DNA from: Lentisalinibacter orientalis
GTDB lineage: Bacteria; Pseudomonadota; Gammaproteobacteria; Steroidobacterales; Woeseiaceae
Direction of reading: 5' to 3'
Length of the DNA: 64,000 nucleotides
NCBI RefSeq assembly: GCF_040706535.1
Contig: NZ_JAPDRJ010000006.1
Coordinates: 186,001 to 250,000 of the forward strand
Both the position numbers and the translations under genes were made by a program. Shown here piece by piece: positions 1-9,306 of the stretch (the first letter of the stretch is position 1; each line of letters starts with the position of its first letter). The notes beneath the pieces were generated by a model that was given only the letters and a program-made list of their open reading frames with translations, searched no databases and had not been told where the DNA came from.

Positions 1-2
1 TC

Positions 3-1508
3 GTCAGCATGGCCGACTACCGGCCCGCCGAACTGCGACGCGAGACGCTCTTGGCCGTGGTGGTGAGCACCCATGGCGAAGGCGACCCGCCCGACGACGC
101 CGAGATGCTGCACGAGTACCTGGCGGGGCCGAAGGCGCCCCGCCTCGAGTCCCTGCATTTCAGCGTGCTCGCGCTCGGCGACTCGAGCTATGCGGAATTC
201 TGCCGTACGGGACGGGATTTCGACGAGCGGCTGAGCGCGCTCGGCGCCGTCCGCTTCGGGGAGCGCGTGGAGTGCGACGTCGACTACGACGAACCGGCCG
301 CCCGCTGGCGCGAAGCCGTACTCAACTCCGCCCGTCAACGGCTCGGCGAGTCGCCGACGCCGCGGCTGCATGCGGTACCGTCCGGGCAGGATGCCGACGG
401 GCTCGAGTCTGGGGCCGCCGCAGGCCCGGTCGTCGGGGAAGTGGTCGCCAATCAGCGCATCACCGGGCGGGACTCCGGCAAGCGCGTCCACCACATCGAG
501 CTGGCGGTCGAGGGGCTTGCGTACGAGCCCGGGGACTCGCTGGCCGTAGTCACCCGCAATCCGCCGGCGGTGGTAGAGGCCATACTGATGCGCACCGGCC
601 TGGACGGCGACGCCGTGCTGGCGGACGGCCGCATCCTCGCAGAAGCGCTCGCCGGCGACTGCGAGATCACCAAGGTCAGCGCCGGATTCCTCGAGCGCTA
701 CGCGCATGCGAGTGGCGCCTCTGCCCTCACGGCGCTGCTCGATAACGGAAATCGTTCGCAGCTGGCCGCGTACCTGGCCGACCGTCAGGTGATCGACGTG
801 TTGCACGACCACCCGGCCGACCTGTCGGCGGAGGAGTTCGTCGGCTGCCTGCGCGGCTTCAAGCCACGGCTTTACTCGATCGCATCGGGTCCGCTGGCGA
901 ACCCCGAAGAAGTGCACCTGACGGTAGCGGCGGTCGAGTACGAGGCCTACGGCCGCGATCACCTCGGATCGGCGTCTACCGCACTCGCGGCGCTCGAGGT
1001 CGGGACGACGCTGGAGGTGCGCGTCGAGCCGAATCCGCGGTTCCGTCTGCCCGCCGATCCGTCGGCGCCGGTGATCATGATCGGACCCGGTACCGGGGTG
1101 GCGCCGTTCCGCGCCTTCCTGGAGCATCGCGAGGCGACCGGATCCCGAGGGCGCAACTGGCTGTTCTTCGGCGACCGGCACTTCTCGAGCGATTTCCTCT
1201 ACCAGATCGAATGGGCGCGCTTCCGCAAGCAAGGCGTGCTCGAGCGCATGGACGTCGCTTTCTCGCGGGACCAGGCGGAGAAGATCTATGTCCAGCACCG
1301 CCTGCGCGAGCAGGCCCGCGACATCTACGGCTGGCTGGAAGAGGGCGCCCACGTCTACGTCTGTGGCGATGCCAAGCGCATGGCACCGGACGTGCATGCC
1401 GCCCTGGTTGAAGTCATCACCGCAGCGGGCGGCCGTACGGCGGCCGCGGCGGAGGATTACCTTAAGGAACTCCGTCGCGCCGGCCGCTACCAGCGCGACG
1501 TGTACTGA
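3..1508 (+). CDS. cysJ: Sulfite reductase [NADPH] flavoprotein alpha subunit, 5' partial
   Basis: CysJ passes electrons from NADPH through FAD and FMN to the CysI hemoprotein, which reduces sulfite to sulfide in the cytoplasm. The reading frame is open from base 3. The ATG at 9 lies inside the flavodoxin domain, so roughly the first 100 residues of a typical ~600-residue CysJ are outside the window. Visible are the FMN-binding STHGEGDPP stretch, the flavodoxin LGDSSY stretch, the FAD motif RLYSIASG, the NADPH-site motif GPGTGVAPFRAF, the CGDAKRMA stretch and the family-typical C-terminal YQRDVY. It ends 9 bases before cysI and is surely co-transcribed with it. Family assignment is firm. Confidence 0.96.
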   Translation, partial: VSMADYRPAELRRETLLAVVVSTHGEGDPPDDAEMLHEYLAGPKAPRLESLHFSVLALGDSSYAEFCRTGRDFDERLSALGAVRFGERVECDVDYDEPAARWREAVLNSARQRLGESPTPRLHAVPSGQDADGLESGAAAGPVVGEVVANQRITGRDSGKRVHHIELAVEGLAYEPGDSLAVVTRNPPAVVEAILMRTGLDGDAVLADGRILAEALAGDCEITKVSAGFLERYAHASGASALTALLDNGNRSQLAAYLADRQVIDVLHDHPADLSAEEFVGCLRGFKPRLYSIASGPLANPEEVHLTVAAVEYEAYGRDHLGSASTALAALEVGTTLEVRVEPNPRFRLPADPSAPVIMIGPGTGVAPFRAFLEHREATGSRGRNWLFFGDRHFSSDFLYQIEWARFRKQGVLERMDVAFSRDQAEKIYVQHRLREQARDIYGWLEEGAHVYVCGDAKRMAPDVHAALVEVITAAGGRTAAAAEDYLKELRRAGRYQRDVY

Positions 1509-1517
1509 GGAGGCGGC

Positions 1518-3224
1518 ATGAGCGGCATACCGAGCGACGTCGAACGGATCAAGACCGACAGCCGCAACCTGCGCGGCACCCTGGAGCGGAGTCTGGAGGA
1601 CCGGCTGACCGGCGCCCTGGCCGTGGACGATACCCAGCTCTCCAAGTTCCACGGCATCTATCAGCAGGACGACCGCGATGTGCGCGGTGAGCGGCGTCGG
1701 CAGAAGCTGGAGCCGGCGTATTCGTTCATGATCCGCGCCCGTGTCCCGGGCGGCGTCTGCACCCCGGACCAGTGGCTGGCCATGGACGAGCTCGCGCGCA
1801 CGCATGCGAACGGTACGCTGCGGCTGACGACCCGCCAGGCCTTCCAGTTCCACGGCGTCATAAAGACGCGCCTGCGCGAGACGATCCGGGGCATCAACGA
1901 CTGCCTGCTGGATACGCTGGCCGCCTGCGGCGACGTCAACCGTAATGTAATGGCGGCGGTCAACCCGTGGCGCTCCGCGCTGCATGCCCGGGTCGCGGCA
2001 CTCGCCGATCAGGTCAGCGCCCACCTCACACCCGCAACCGGCGCGTATCACGAGATCTGGCTGGACGGCGAGAAGCTGAACTCCGCGGCCGAAGAAGACG
2101 AGCCGGTCTACGGTCGGACCTATCTGCCCCGCAAGTTCAAGATGGGCTTCGTCGTGCCGCCGGAGAACGATATCGACGTGTTCTCCCAGGACCTCGGCTT
2201 CATCACCATCGAGGAAGACGGCCAACTCGCCGGGTTCGACGTGGTCGTCGGCGGCGGCATGGGCGCGAGCCACGGCGAGCCGGAGACGTGGCCGCGGCTC
2301 GGCGACGTGATCGGCTATTGCACGCCGGAGCAGGTGGTGGCGATCTCGGAGGCGGTCGTCACCACCCAGCGGGACTACGGCGATCGCACCAATCGCAAAC
2401 ACGCGCGGCTGAAATACACCATCGAGGATCGCGGCGTCGAATGGTTCCGCGGCGAGGTCGAGCGGCGGGCCGGTGTGCCGCTGGCGCCGGCACGGCCTTT
2501 CCGGTTCAAGACGACCGGTGATCGCTACGGCTGGATACGGGGCGACGACGGCAGCTGGCACCGCACGCTTTTCATCGAGAACGGACGCATTGCCGACCGG
2601 GAATCCGTAACGCTGATGACGGCATTGCGGCAGATTGCAGATCTCGGGCGCGGTCGCTTCATTCTGACGCCCAACCAGAACGTCACGGTGAGCGGGCTCG
2701 ACGACGATGACCGCGAGCGGTGCGCGGAAATACTCGTGAGCAACGGCGTCGATGGGGCCGGGACGCCGTCACCTCTGCGCAGCCACAGCCTCGCCTGCGT
2801 GGGACTGCCGACCTGCGGGCTCGCCATGGCCGAGAGCGAGCGCTATCTGCCCGAACTGGTCGGCCGCCTCGAGGAGCGGCTGGCCGCCCACGGACTCGCG
2901 GACGTGCCGATCGTCATACGCATGACGGGCTGCCCGAACGGTTGCGCGCGGCCCTACGTGGCGGAGATCGGCCTGGTCGGCAAGGCGCCGGGCCGCTACA
3001 ACCTGTATCTCGGCGCGGCCTTCAACGGCGAGCGGCTGAACCGGCTGCACCGTGAGAACATCGACGAGGCGACGATACTCGCCGAACTCGACCCCCTGTT
3101 CGCCCGGTACGCCGCCGACCGCTGGCCGGACGAGCACTTCGGCGACTTCCTCGTGCGCGCGGGCGTGATCCGCGCCGTGACCTCCGGGCCGGACTTCCGC
3201 GCCGACGAGGACAAGGTGGCATGA
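1518..3224 (+). CDS. cysI: Sulfite reductase hemoprotein beta subunit
   Basis: CysI carries the siroheme and 4Fe-4S cluster that reduce sulfite to sulfide by six electrons supplied by CysJ. The 568-residue length matches the family. The four cluster/siroheme cysteines are present as CVGLPTC (Cys427, Cys433) and TGCPNGC (Cys472, Cys476), with the spacing of the E. coli enzyme (6, 39 and 4). The substrate-side arginine/lysine-rich stretches TLRLTTRQAFQFHG and NRKHARLKY are also visible. The ATG at 1518 follows the GAGGAGG-like site formed at the cysJ stop. The gene overlaps cysH by four bases (ATGA), indicating translational coupling. Confidence 0.97.
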   Translation: MSGIPSDVERIKTDSRNLRGTLERSLEDRLTGALAVDDTQLSKFHGIYQQDDRDVRGERRRQKLEPAYSFMIRARVPGGVCTPDQWLAMDELARTHANGTLRLTTRQAFQFHGVIKTRLRETIRGINDCLLDTLAACGDVNRNVMAAVNPWRSALHARVAALADQVSAHLTPATGAYHEIWLDGEKLNSAAEEDEPVYGRTYLPRKFKMGFVVPPENDIDVFSQDLGFITIEEDGQLAGFDVVVGGGMGASHGEPETWPRLGDVIGYCTPEQVVAISEAVVTTQRDYGDRTNRKHARLKYTIEDRGVEWFRGEVERRAGVPLAPARPFRFKTTGDRYGWIRGDDGSWHRTLFIENGRIADRESVTLMTALRQIADLGRGRFILTPNQNVTVSGLDDDDRERCAEILVSNGVDGAGTPSPLRSHSLACVGLPTCGLAMAESERYLPELVGRLEERLAAHGLADVPIVIRMTGCPNGCARPYVAEIGLVGKAPGRYNLYLGAAFNGERLNRLHRENIDEATILAELDPLFARYAADRWPDEHFGDFLVRAGVIRAVTSGPDFRADEDKVA

Positions 3225-3952
3225 GGGCGCTCGGCGAGCACGACAGTCGGCGAGTCGCAGCGGAGGCGGCGAGCGAGCGACTGGCGCCGCGGAGTGCAGC
3301 CGAACGCATCGAATGGGCGCTCGAGTACCTGCCGGGCCAACACGTACTGAGTTCCAGCTTCGGCGCCCAGGCGGCCGTGAGCCTGCATCTGGCCACGCGA
3401 ATCAAGCCGGACATCCCGGTGATCCTGATAGATACCGGTTACCTCTTCCCGGAGACCTACCGCTTCGTGGACGAACTCGCCGACCGCCTGGCACTGGACC
3501 TGCGCGTCTATCGTCCCGAACTGAGCGCCGCCTGGCAGGAGGCGCGCCACGGCCGACGCTGGGAGCAGGGCGAGCGGGGCATAAACGCCTACAATCGGGA
3601 GAACAAGGTGGAGCCGATGGAGCGCGCCCTTGCGGAACTGGGCGCCGGTACCTGGATAGCCGGCCTGCGCCGCCAGCAGTCGGCGACGAGGGAGCGTCTG
3701 CCGGTGGTCTCCGGCGACGGCGAGCGCTGGAAGCTGCACCCGATTATCGACTGGAGCGATCGGGACGTGCATCGCTATCTCACGCGTCACCGTCTGCCCT
3801 ATCACCCGCTGTGGGAGGAGGGCTATGTCTCCATCGGCGACATCCACACGACCCGGCCGATACACGAGGTGGTGGACGCAGCCGGCACCCGCTTCTTCGG
3901 CCTGAAGCGAGAGTGCGGTCTGCACGAGATGGACTTCGGCAAGACCGGCTGA
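3221..3952 (+). CDS. cysH: Phosphoadenylyl-sulfate (PAPS) reductase
   Basis: CysH reduces PAPS to sulfite with thioredoxin or glutaredoxin and so feeds CysJI. The 243-residue protein has the PP-loop nucleotide site SSSFGAQAAV near residue 45, the LIDTGYLFPET motif and the C-terminal catalytic ECGLH. The paired-cysteine motifs that bind a 4Fe-4S cluster in APS reductases are absent, which argues for the cluster-free PAPS type. The preceding PAPS-forming enzymes (CysDN, CysC) are not in the window. The start overlaps the cysI stop. The gene converges on cysB with only 16 bases between. Confidence 0.95.
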   Translation: MRALGEHDSRRVAAEAASERLAPRSAAERIEWALEYLPGQHVLSSSFGAQAAVSLHLATRIKPDIPVILIDTGYLFPETYRFVDELADRLALDLRVYRPELSAAWQEARHGRRWEQGERGINAYNRENKVEPMERALAELGAGTWIAGLRRQQSATRERLPVVSGDGERWKLHPIIDWSDRDVHRYLTRHRLPYHPLWEEGYVSIGDIHTTRPIHEVVDAAGTRFFGLKRECGLHEMDFGKTG

Positions 3953-3968
3953 TCGTCTGTGGGTGGGG

Positions 3969-4955
3969 TTACCCCGCGCAGCCGCCGCGCAGCGGCAGTT
4001 CGATATCGGCGAAGATCCGGTCCACCTCGCTCTGGTCGCCGGCTGCGAGACAGCGGCTCACCAGGGAGTCGCTCAGGTGGGGCGCGAACAGCTGCATGAA
4101 ATGGCTCATGTAGCGTCGCAGCACCGTGTCCCGGCGGAAGCCGATCCACGTCGTCGATCGGGGGAACAGTCCTTCGGCATCGATGGCCACGAGTTCCTCA
4201 CCGCAGTCGTGGGCCATGCTGGCGACGATACCCACGCCCATGCCCATGCGTACGTAGGTCTTGATGACGTCGGCGTCGCGCGCAGTGAAGACGACGTCGG
4301 GCGTGAGGCCCTCGGCTGCGAATGCCCGCTTCAGGGAGGATTCGCCGCTGAAGCTGAAGACGTAGGTGACCAGCGGGTGCCGGGCGAGCGTCTCGAGGGT
4401 GAGCGGCCCGTCGAGCTGCGTCAGTTCGTGATCGCGGGGCACCAGGATCGCCCGATCCCAGCGGTAACAGGGGAGCATGACCAGGTCGGAGAAGAGGTCC
4501 TGGCCGCCGGTGGCGATGGCGAAGTCGATCTGTCGCGCCTGTACCATGTCGGCAATCTGCTCCGAGGTGCCCTGGTGCAGCTCGAGCGTGACGTTCGGGT
4601 AGCGCTCGCGGAACTCTGCCACCACGCCGGGCAGCACGTAGCGCGCCTGCGTGTGCGTCGTGCCGATGGCCAGCGTTCCCTCCGCCTCGTGCCGCGTATT
4701 CAGCGCGAGCGTGCGGATATTCTCGATCTCCTGCAGGACGGAGCGAGCGCGCGCCACCACCTCCCGGCCCGCCGGCGTGACGCTGGCGAGACTGCGGCCC
4801 TTGCGCTCGAACAACCGCAGGTCCAGCTCCTCCTCCAGCAGACGGATCTGCTTGCTGACGCCGGGCTGCGAGGTGAAAAGCTTCTCCGACGCGGCGGTGA
4901 TGTTGAGGCCGTTGTCGACAATGGCCAGCAGATAGCGGAGCTGTCGCAGTGTCAT
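3969..4955 (-). CDS. cysB: LysR-family regulator of cysteine biosynthesis (CysB-like)
   Basis: A LysR-type transcriptional regulator of 328 residues. The N-terminal winged helix-turn-helix covers about residues 1-60 (TLRQLRYLLAIVDNGLNITA, then SQPGVSKQIRLLEEEL). The rest is the periplasmic-binding-protein-like effector domain that in CysB senses N-acetylserine and sulfide. The sequence strongly resembles CysB/Cbl, including GTTHTQARYVLP and ATGGQDL. It lies between the cysJIH operon and cysG and is divergent from cysG, fitting local control of the sulfate pathway. CysB rather than its paralog Cbl is chosen from context. Confidence 0.92.
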   Translation of the reverse strand: MTLRQLRYLLAIVDNGLNITAASEKLFTSQPGVSKQIRLLEEELDLRLFERKGRSLASVTPAGREVVARARSVLQEIENIRTLALNTRHEAEGTLAIGTTHTQARYVLPGVVAEFRERYPNVTLELHQGTSEQIADMVQARQIDFAIATGGQDLFSDLVMLPCYRWDRAILVPRDHELTQLDGPLTLETLARHPLVTYVFSFSGESSLKRAFAAEGLTPDVVFTARDADVIKTYVRMGMGVGIVASMAHDCGEELVAIDAEGLFPRSTTWIGFRRDTVLRRYMSHFMQLFAPHLSDSLVSRCLAAGDQSEVDRIFADIELPLRGGCAG

Positions 4956-5126
4956 GAGTCACTCCCCGTCGCGCATGCATGAGGCGCTGTCCCTCAGCCG
5001 GGCCAATCATACGGGCTCCGTCCCGGGGACGTTATATCGCCTCGGCATGTCGCCAGACTCTTTCATTATTTCCGTGCAGGAGCATGGGTACCTATAGTCG
5101 ATGAGGTCTGAAACGCCGAGCGACAG
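4956..5126. promoter_or_regulatory. Divergent cysB/cysG promoter region
   Basis: A 171-base spacer separates the starts of cysB and cysG. It is less GC-rich than its flanks (TTTCATTATTTCCG near 5060) and must hold the promoters of both genes. A TATAGT hexamer at about 5093, some 30 bases before the cysG ATG, is a plausible -10 box. CysB sites are too degenerate to assign by eye. Confidence 0.5.
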
Positions 5127-6551
5127 ATGGACTACCTGCCGATTTTCCTGCAACTGCGCGCCGTGCCCTGCCTCATCGTGGGTGGCGGCGCGACGGCCGC
5201 ACGCAAGTACCGCCTGCTGGCATCCGCCGGCGCCCGGGTGACGGTGGTGGCACCGTCGCTGGTGGCCGAGCTCGAGGCCGCGGCAGGCGCGAATGCCCTC
5301 GAGCACGTTGCCGCCGGGTTCGAACCGGCGCACCTCGACGGCCAGCGGCTGGTGATCGCAGCCACCTCCGATCAGGCGCTCAACCGCTGGGTGGCCGAAC
5401 TCGCCGACGGGCGAGGCGTCTTCTGCAATGTGGTCGACGATCCGGACGCCTGCCGCTTCATCATGCCGGCCATCGTCGACCGCTCTCCCGTCATGGTGGC
5501 GATCTCCTCCGGCGGCACTGCGCCGGTACTCGTCAGGCGCCTGCGCGAGCAACTCGAGTCCCTGTTGCCCGCGAGGCTCGGTGACCTCGCCGCGCTTGCC
5601 GGGCGATGGCGGAGGAGGGTGGCAAAGCGCCTGGAAGAGGGCGCGGCAAGGCGGCGCTTCTGGGAGCGCGTGTTCTCGGGGCCCGTCGCGGATGCGGCAT
5701 ACGCGGGCAGGACCTCCGCGGCCGATCACCTGCTGTCGCGGACGCTGTCCTCGACGGTGCGTGGCGGTGGCGCACCGGCGGCAGGTATCGCCTGGCTCGT
5801 CGGCGCAGGGCCGGGGGACCCGGGACTGCTGACCCTGCGCGCGCTGCAGGTGGCCCAGCAGGCGGATGTTGTGCTGTACGACCGGCTGGTCACGCCGGAA
5901 GTGCTCGAACTCACCCGCCGGGATGCCGAGCGCGTACCCGTCGGCAAGACACCCGGCGGCCGCTGTGTCTCTCAGGAGGAGATCTCGGACATGCTCGTTC
6001 GGCTCGTGCGGGAGGGGCGCAAGGTCTGCCGTCTGAAGGGCGGCGACCCTTTCATCTTCGGCCGAGGAGGCGAGGAGGCGGAGGCGCTCGCGGATGCCGG
6101 GCTGCCCTTCGAGGTGGTGCCAGGTATTACCGCTGCCGCTGCCTGCGGAGCCTACGCCGGTATTCCGCTAACGCACCGCGATCACTCCCAGTCGGTCGTA
6201 CTGATCACCGCCCACGGCAAGGACTCCATCGACCGGCTCGACTGGGCCTCGCTCGCGCGTGACCGCCAGACTCTCGCCTTCTACATGGGCGTCGGGCGCC
6301 TGGACGCCATCCGCTCGAGATTACTCGAGCACGGCCGGGCGGCGAGCACGCCGGTGGCGCTCGTCGAGAACGGCAGTACCCCGCGGCAGCGGGTCATCCG
6401 GGGAACGCTGGCGGAACTCGGCGAACTGGCGGACCGTTACCGGGTGCAGCCGCCCGCCGTTGTCTTCGTTGGCGAGGTGGCATCGCTTGCGGGCAGGCTG
6501 GGCTGGTTCGAGGGCGAAGCGAACCGGCTACCGGTGGCGCTGTCGGCTTGA
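5127..6551 (+). CDS. cysG: Siroheme synthase, bifunctional
   Basis: CysG converts uroporphyrinogen III to siroheme, the cofactor of CysI. The N-terminal part (about residues 1-210) is the NAD-dependent precorrin-2 dehydrogenase/ferrochelatase, with the Rossmann motif VGGGATAARK near residue 18 and NVVDDPDACRF. The C-terminal part (about 220-465) is uroporphyrinogen-III C-methyltransferase, with LVGAGPGDPGLLT, RLKGGDPFIFGRGGEE and VVPGITAA. The 474-residue length is normal for the fused enzyme. It is divergent from cysB and probably CysB-controlled. Confidence 0.96.
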   Translation: MDYLPIFLQLRAVPCLIVGGGATAARKYRLLASAGARVTVVAPSLVAELEAAAGANALEHVAAGFEPAHLDGQRLVIAATSDQALNRWVAELADGRGVFCNVVDDPDACRFIMPAIVDRSPVMVAISSGGTAPVLVRRLREQLESLLPARLGDLAALAGRWRRRVAKRLEEGAARRRFWERVFSGPVADAAYAGRTSAADHLLSRTLSSTVRGGGAPAAGIAWLVGAGPGDPGLLTLRALQVAQQADVVLYDRLVTPEVLELTRRDAERVPVGKTPGGRCVSQEEISDMLVRLVREGRKVCRLKGGDPFIFGRGGEEAEALADAGLPFEVVPGITAAAACGAYAGIPLTHRDHSQSVVLITAHGKDSIDRLDWASLARDRQTLAFYMGVGRLDAIRSRLLEHGRAASTPVALVENGSTPRQRVIRGTLAELGELADRYRVQPPAVVFVGEVASLAGRLGWFEGEANRLPVALSA

Positions 6552-6599
6552 TGCAGCCGGACAGGCTACGGAAGGGTACTCGATCGGAGTTCACAGGCT

Positions 6600-6772
6600 G
6601 CGCATCCTCATGACATTGCTGCCATGAGCGACATGAGTAACTACCCAGATCGCCGAGAAATACAGGCTGCGCTGAAGATGGATCGAACGGAAGGAATCTG
6701 AATAGCGATTTAGTATCAGCGGCTTACGGACTCACTTTATCGGCAAGTCGCACCGATGTCGCACCCTGTTCT
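6600..6772 (+). repeat. dusA-start repeat, copy 1 (divergent)
   Basis: First of eight same-orientation copies of a repeat containing the start of a dusA-like gene. The dusA-like ATG is at 6633 (frame reads MSNYPDRREIQAAL, then a stop). It is followed by a TATCGGCAAGTCGCACC-type right arm with a paired GTCGCACC box ending near 6766. The left arm with GTGCGACATTG boxes is not recognisable here. The repeat fills the gap between cysG and the broken TA pair. Confidence 0.75.
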
Positions 6773-6826
6773 CCAGCCCTTTTGCCATGAAATTCGGGTT
6801 ACAGCCGGGACCAGAATCTCTGCTTG

Positions 6827-7057
6827 CTATGGAGCCTGGTTCCCCAGGCCACTCAGCTTATCGAGCGTATCAGGAAACTTTCTTACCATTAAAATCAGGG
6901 CAGCAGCCTGGACGTTAGGCCGGGTCCGTCCCTGCTCCCAGTTTTTCAGGGTACGAGTAGAGACCCGTAGACGCCGGGCGAACACGGCGCGGGAGACGTT
7001 CAGACGTTACCGGGTTTCGCGGATCAGTTCGTCGAACAACTTGCGCTTTTTGTTCAT
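6827..7057 (-). pseudogene. HigA-like helix-turn-helix antitoxin, nonsense codon
   Basis: Read leftward from the ATG at 7057, the sequence encodes MNKKRKLFDELIRETR, then an in-frame TAA at 7009-7007. It continues without frame change into RLNVSRAVFARRLRVSTRTL and NWEQGRTRPN, stopping at 6829-6827. The second part is a typical Cro/HigA-type helix-turn-helix, so one nonsense mutation has broken a ~76-residue antitoxin. Its ATG overlaps the stop of the upstream toxin relic by four bases (ATGA), the usual toxin-first HigBA arrangement. It starts about 55 bases right of dusA repeat copy 1. Confidence 0.72.
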
Positions 7058-7235
7058 GATTGCTGCCTCCTGGCGTCGAGCTCGGCATGGATGGCCATTC
7101 TCAGTGCTCTTTTCTCATCGGTCTTAAGATCGGTTGCCTCGTTCTTTCCGCAAATCGTGAAGAACCAGATCTGGTGAGCGCTTGTGAAACAGTAGTAGAT
7201 GATTCTCAATCCACCACGCTCGTGCAACCGCCCGG
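7054..7235 (-). pseudogene. RelE/HigB-like toxin, 5' truncated
   Basis: The leftward frame reads GGLRIIYYCFTSAHQIWFFT, then CGKNEATDLKTDEKRAL and ends at 7054. This matches the C-terminal half of RelE/HigB-type mRNA interferases. The N-terminal half is missing: upstream the frame runs into the leader of the aminotransferase gene on the other strand with no start or family-like sequence. Together with the nonsense codon in the antitoxin, this is a dead TA locus. Confidence 0.7.
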
Positions 7236-7296
7236 ATGATCGCTCGGGATGGTCTCGGTTATGCTCCCCTCTGGCAGGAAGAGGGGAGTAGCAGAC

Positions 7297-8694
7297 ATGT
7301 CAGACCGTTTCCCGGGCCCGAAGACGCGCCGGATGCTCGAGCGTGGCATCCCCCTGTTCCGCAACGGGCTGAAGTTCGATGCGGAGATGGAGAAAGCCGG
7401 CCGGCGCGGATTCCGTACGGCCAACCAGATCGTGATCGACCGTGCCGCGGGCGACTTCATCTGGGATCTGGACGGCCGCCAATATATTGATTTCCAGAAC
7501 GGCTGGGCCACCAACCCGCTGGGAAATGCTCATCCGGAGGTGGTCGAGGCGGTCGACGCCGCCCATCGGCGCTACGGATTCCACTACGACCACCCGCTGC
7601 GCTACGACCTGGCGGAGAGGCTGGCGGATATCATGCCGGAGCGCGCGCTGCCGCGTTTCAGCTACGAGGTGTCCGGTACCGAGGCGGCCGAAGCGGCGGT
7701 GTATCTGGCGCTGACCCACACGAAGCGCCGCTACGTCATCACCTTCGCCTCGGCCTATCACGGTTCGGCCCTCGCGACCAAGCTCATGAGCGGCTACGAC
7801 CCGGGCGCCATGCGCTATCTGGAGGCCTGGGACGGCGGCATCATCAAGGCGCCCTATCCTTACAGCGACCGGCGCCCGGCGGGGATAGAGGCGGGGCAAT
7901 ACGCCGAATACTGTCTCTGGTACCTGGACAACCACATCCCGGGCTGCATCGCGCCCCGCGACAACATCGCCGCCGTGCTGGTGGAGCCGGGCCTCGCCGA
8001 AGGCGGCAACTGGATACCGCCGCGCAACTTCCTGCAGGGCATCCGCGAGATCTGCGACCGTAACGGCTGGCTGATGATCGTGGACGAGGTGCTGACCGGT
8101 CTCGGCCGTACCGGGAAAATGTGGGCGGTGGAGCACTACGGCGTGGTGCCGGATATCCTGGTGGTGGGCAAGAATCTCTCGGGCGGTATCGCCCCCTGCG
8201 CCGGCATCGCGGCGCGGGACGAGATACTGGGCGACGCCGACGACTTCGTGAGCGGCTCCACCTTCGCGGGCACGCCGGCAGGCTGTGCCGCCGGCCTGAA
8301 GACACTGGAGATCTTCGAGCGCGACGGTGTCGTGGAACACGCGGCTCGGCTCGGCGCGCTCGCGGCCGACATCATGGCGGGCTGGCAGCGCTACGGCATC
8401 GTGAAGGAGGTACGCGCGAACGGGCTGCTCATGGGCGTCGGTTTCCGGAGTCCGCATCCCGGGGAGAAGGACTGGTGGTATGCCCGCGCCGTGCGCAGCA
8501 GAATGCTGGACAATGGCGTCTGGGCGATCAGCGATCGCGAGTCCGCGATCCGGCTCTATCCGGCGCTGAACATGGACGAGGCCGTGCTGCGCGAAGGGCT
8601 GGGGATCATGGAGGAGGCCATCGCCTGGGTGGACGGACACGGGCAGGACTACGGGGACAGCCCTGCCTGGCCGACGGGGGTGGCCGGCTTTTGA
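7297..8694 (+). CDS. Class III PLP-dependent aminotransferase
   Basis: A 465-residue member of the class III (omega) aminotransferase family, which moves an amino group from an amine or omega-amino acid to a keto acid. Features: SGTEAAEAAV and AYHGSALATK in the cofactor domain, the DEVLTGLGRTGKMW segment with its cofactor-contacting Asp, and GKNLSGGIAP with the PLP lysine at residue 292. The exact substrate cannot be read. A start at 7249 is possible, but the ATG at 7297 has a GAGGGGAG ribosome site 7-8 bases upstream and gives the normal N-terminus. No operon partner is visible; the gene lies between dusA repeat copies 1 and 2. Confidence 0.9.
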   Translation: MSDRFPGPKTRRMLERGIPLFRNGLKFDAEMEKAGRRGFRTANQIVIDRAAGDFIWDLDGRQYIDFQNGWATNPLGNAHPEVVEAVDAAHRRYGFHYDHPLRYDLAERLADIMPERALPRFSYEVSGTEAAEAAVYLALTHTKRRYVITFASAYHGSALATKLMSGYDPGAMRYLEAWDGGIIKAPYPYSDRRPAGIEAGQYAEYCLWYLDNHIPGCIAPRDNIAAVLVEPGLAEGGNWIPPRNFLQGIREICDRNGWLMIVDEVLTGLGRTGKMWAVEHYGVVPDILVVGKNLSGGIAPCAGIAARDEILGDADDFVSGSTFAGTPAGCAAGLKTLEIFERDGVVEHAARLGALAADIMAGWQRYGIVKEVRANGLLMGVGFRSPHPGEKDWWYARAVRSRMLDNGVWAISDRESAIRLYPALNMDEAVLREGLGIMEEAIAWVDGHGQDYGDSPAWPTGVAGF

Positions 8695-8839
8695 GCTTAC
8701 GCATACTCCAGCTCGCTATGCGTCGCAGTCGATGGATTTCATGGCGAACAGCTACGCGCATGGGCGGAAAGAGCGATCGCCCAAAGTTCAGAACGGGCTG
8801 CACTACGCAAGTGCAGCGGCCCGCGTCAGAAAGACACCC

Positions 8840-8955
8840 TAGCGGAGAACGCCTTGCGCCGATGATGGATTGGGCGAATGGGATCGAAATTCCCGTGATG
8901 ATTCAGTAGCGTACGAATCGAGTGTGATCGGAAGTCGCACCCATGTCGCACCAGT
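8840..8955 (+). repeat. dusA-start repeat, copy 2 (degenerate)
   Basis: Only the centre (TTGCGCCGATGATGGATTGG at 8854-8873) and the right arm (GGAAGTCGCACCCATGTCGCACC, ending 8952) are recognisable. The remaining ~390 bases between the aminotransferase and the VapB-like gene show no other gene. The stretch 8960-9080 is AT-rich and probably holds the promoter of the TA pair. Confidence 0.65.
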
Positions 8956-9093
8956 GTATCTGGCCGGAAACCCGAAAAATTGCGATTGCAGAATATGGAA
9001 TATGAATCGAATTCCGACTGGAGCCTGTCGGTACAATTCGATCGATGATATTATCGTAAAACGAATAGCTGATCGATTGTAGAGGCTCGGCCC

Positions 9094-9300
9094 ATGGAAA
9101 CAACCAAGGTCTCCCCGAAGTATCAGGTGGTGATTCCGTTGAAAGTACGCGAATCGCTCAACCTGAAGCCCGGGACACGATTGCAGGTCGTTCAGTTCGA
9201 GGACCGCATCGAGTTGATTCCGTTACGCAGTGCCAGGAGCCTTCGGGGATCGCTCCGCGGACTGGATACCGATGTCCCGCGAGATGCGGACCGCGTCTAG
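9094..9300 (+). CDS. AbrB/MazE-type antitoxin (VapB-like)
   Basis: A 68-residue protein with a swapped-hairpin AbrB fold: the N-terminal half reads TTKVSPKYQVVIPLKVRESL then LKPGTRLQVVQF. These proteins dimerise, bind their own promoter and neutralise a partner toxin. The partner is the PIN-domain gene that begins six bases after this stop. The C-terminal tail (about residues 48-68) is likely the toxin-binding segment. It lies about 140 bases right of dusA repeat copy 2. Confidence 0.88.
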   Translation: METTKVSPKYQVVIPLKVRESLNLKPGTRLQVVQFEDRIELIPLRSARSLRGSLRGLDTDVPRDADRV

Positions 9301-9306
9301 TGCCCA

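Noticed and set aside
2996..3925. Long frames antisense to cysI/cysH and similar frames antisense to cysB, the aminotransferase and AsmA
   Set aside because: They are opposite clear family genes, have arginine/alanine-rich composition and no recognisable domain; GC-rich coding DNA gives such shadows.
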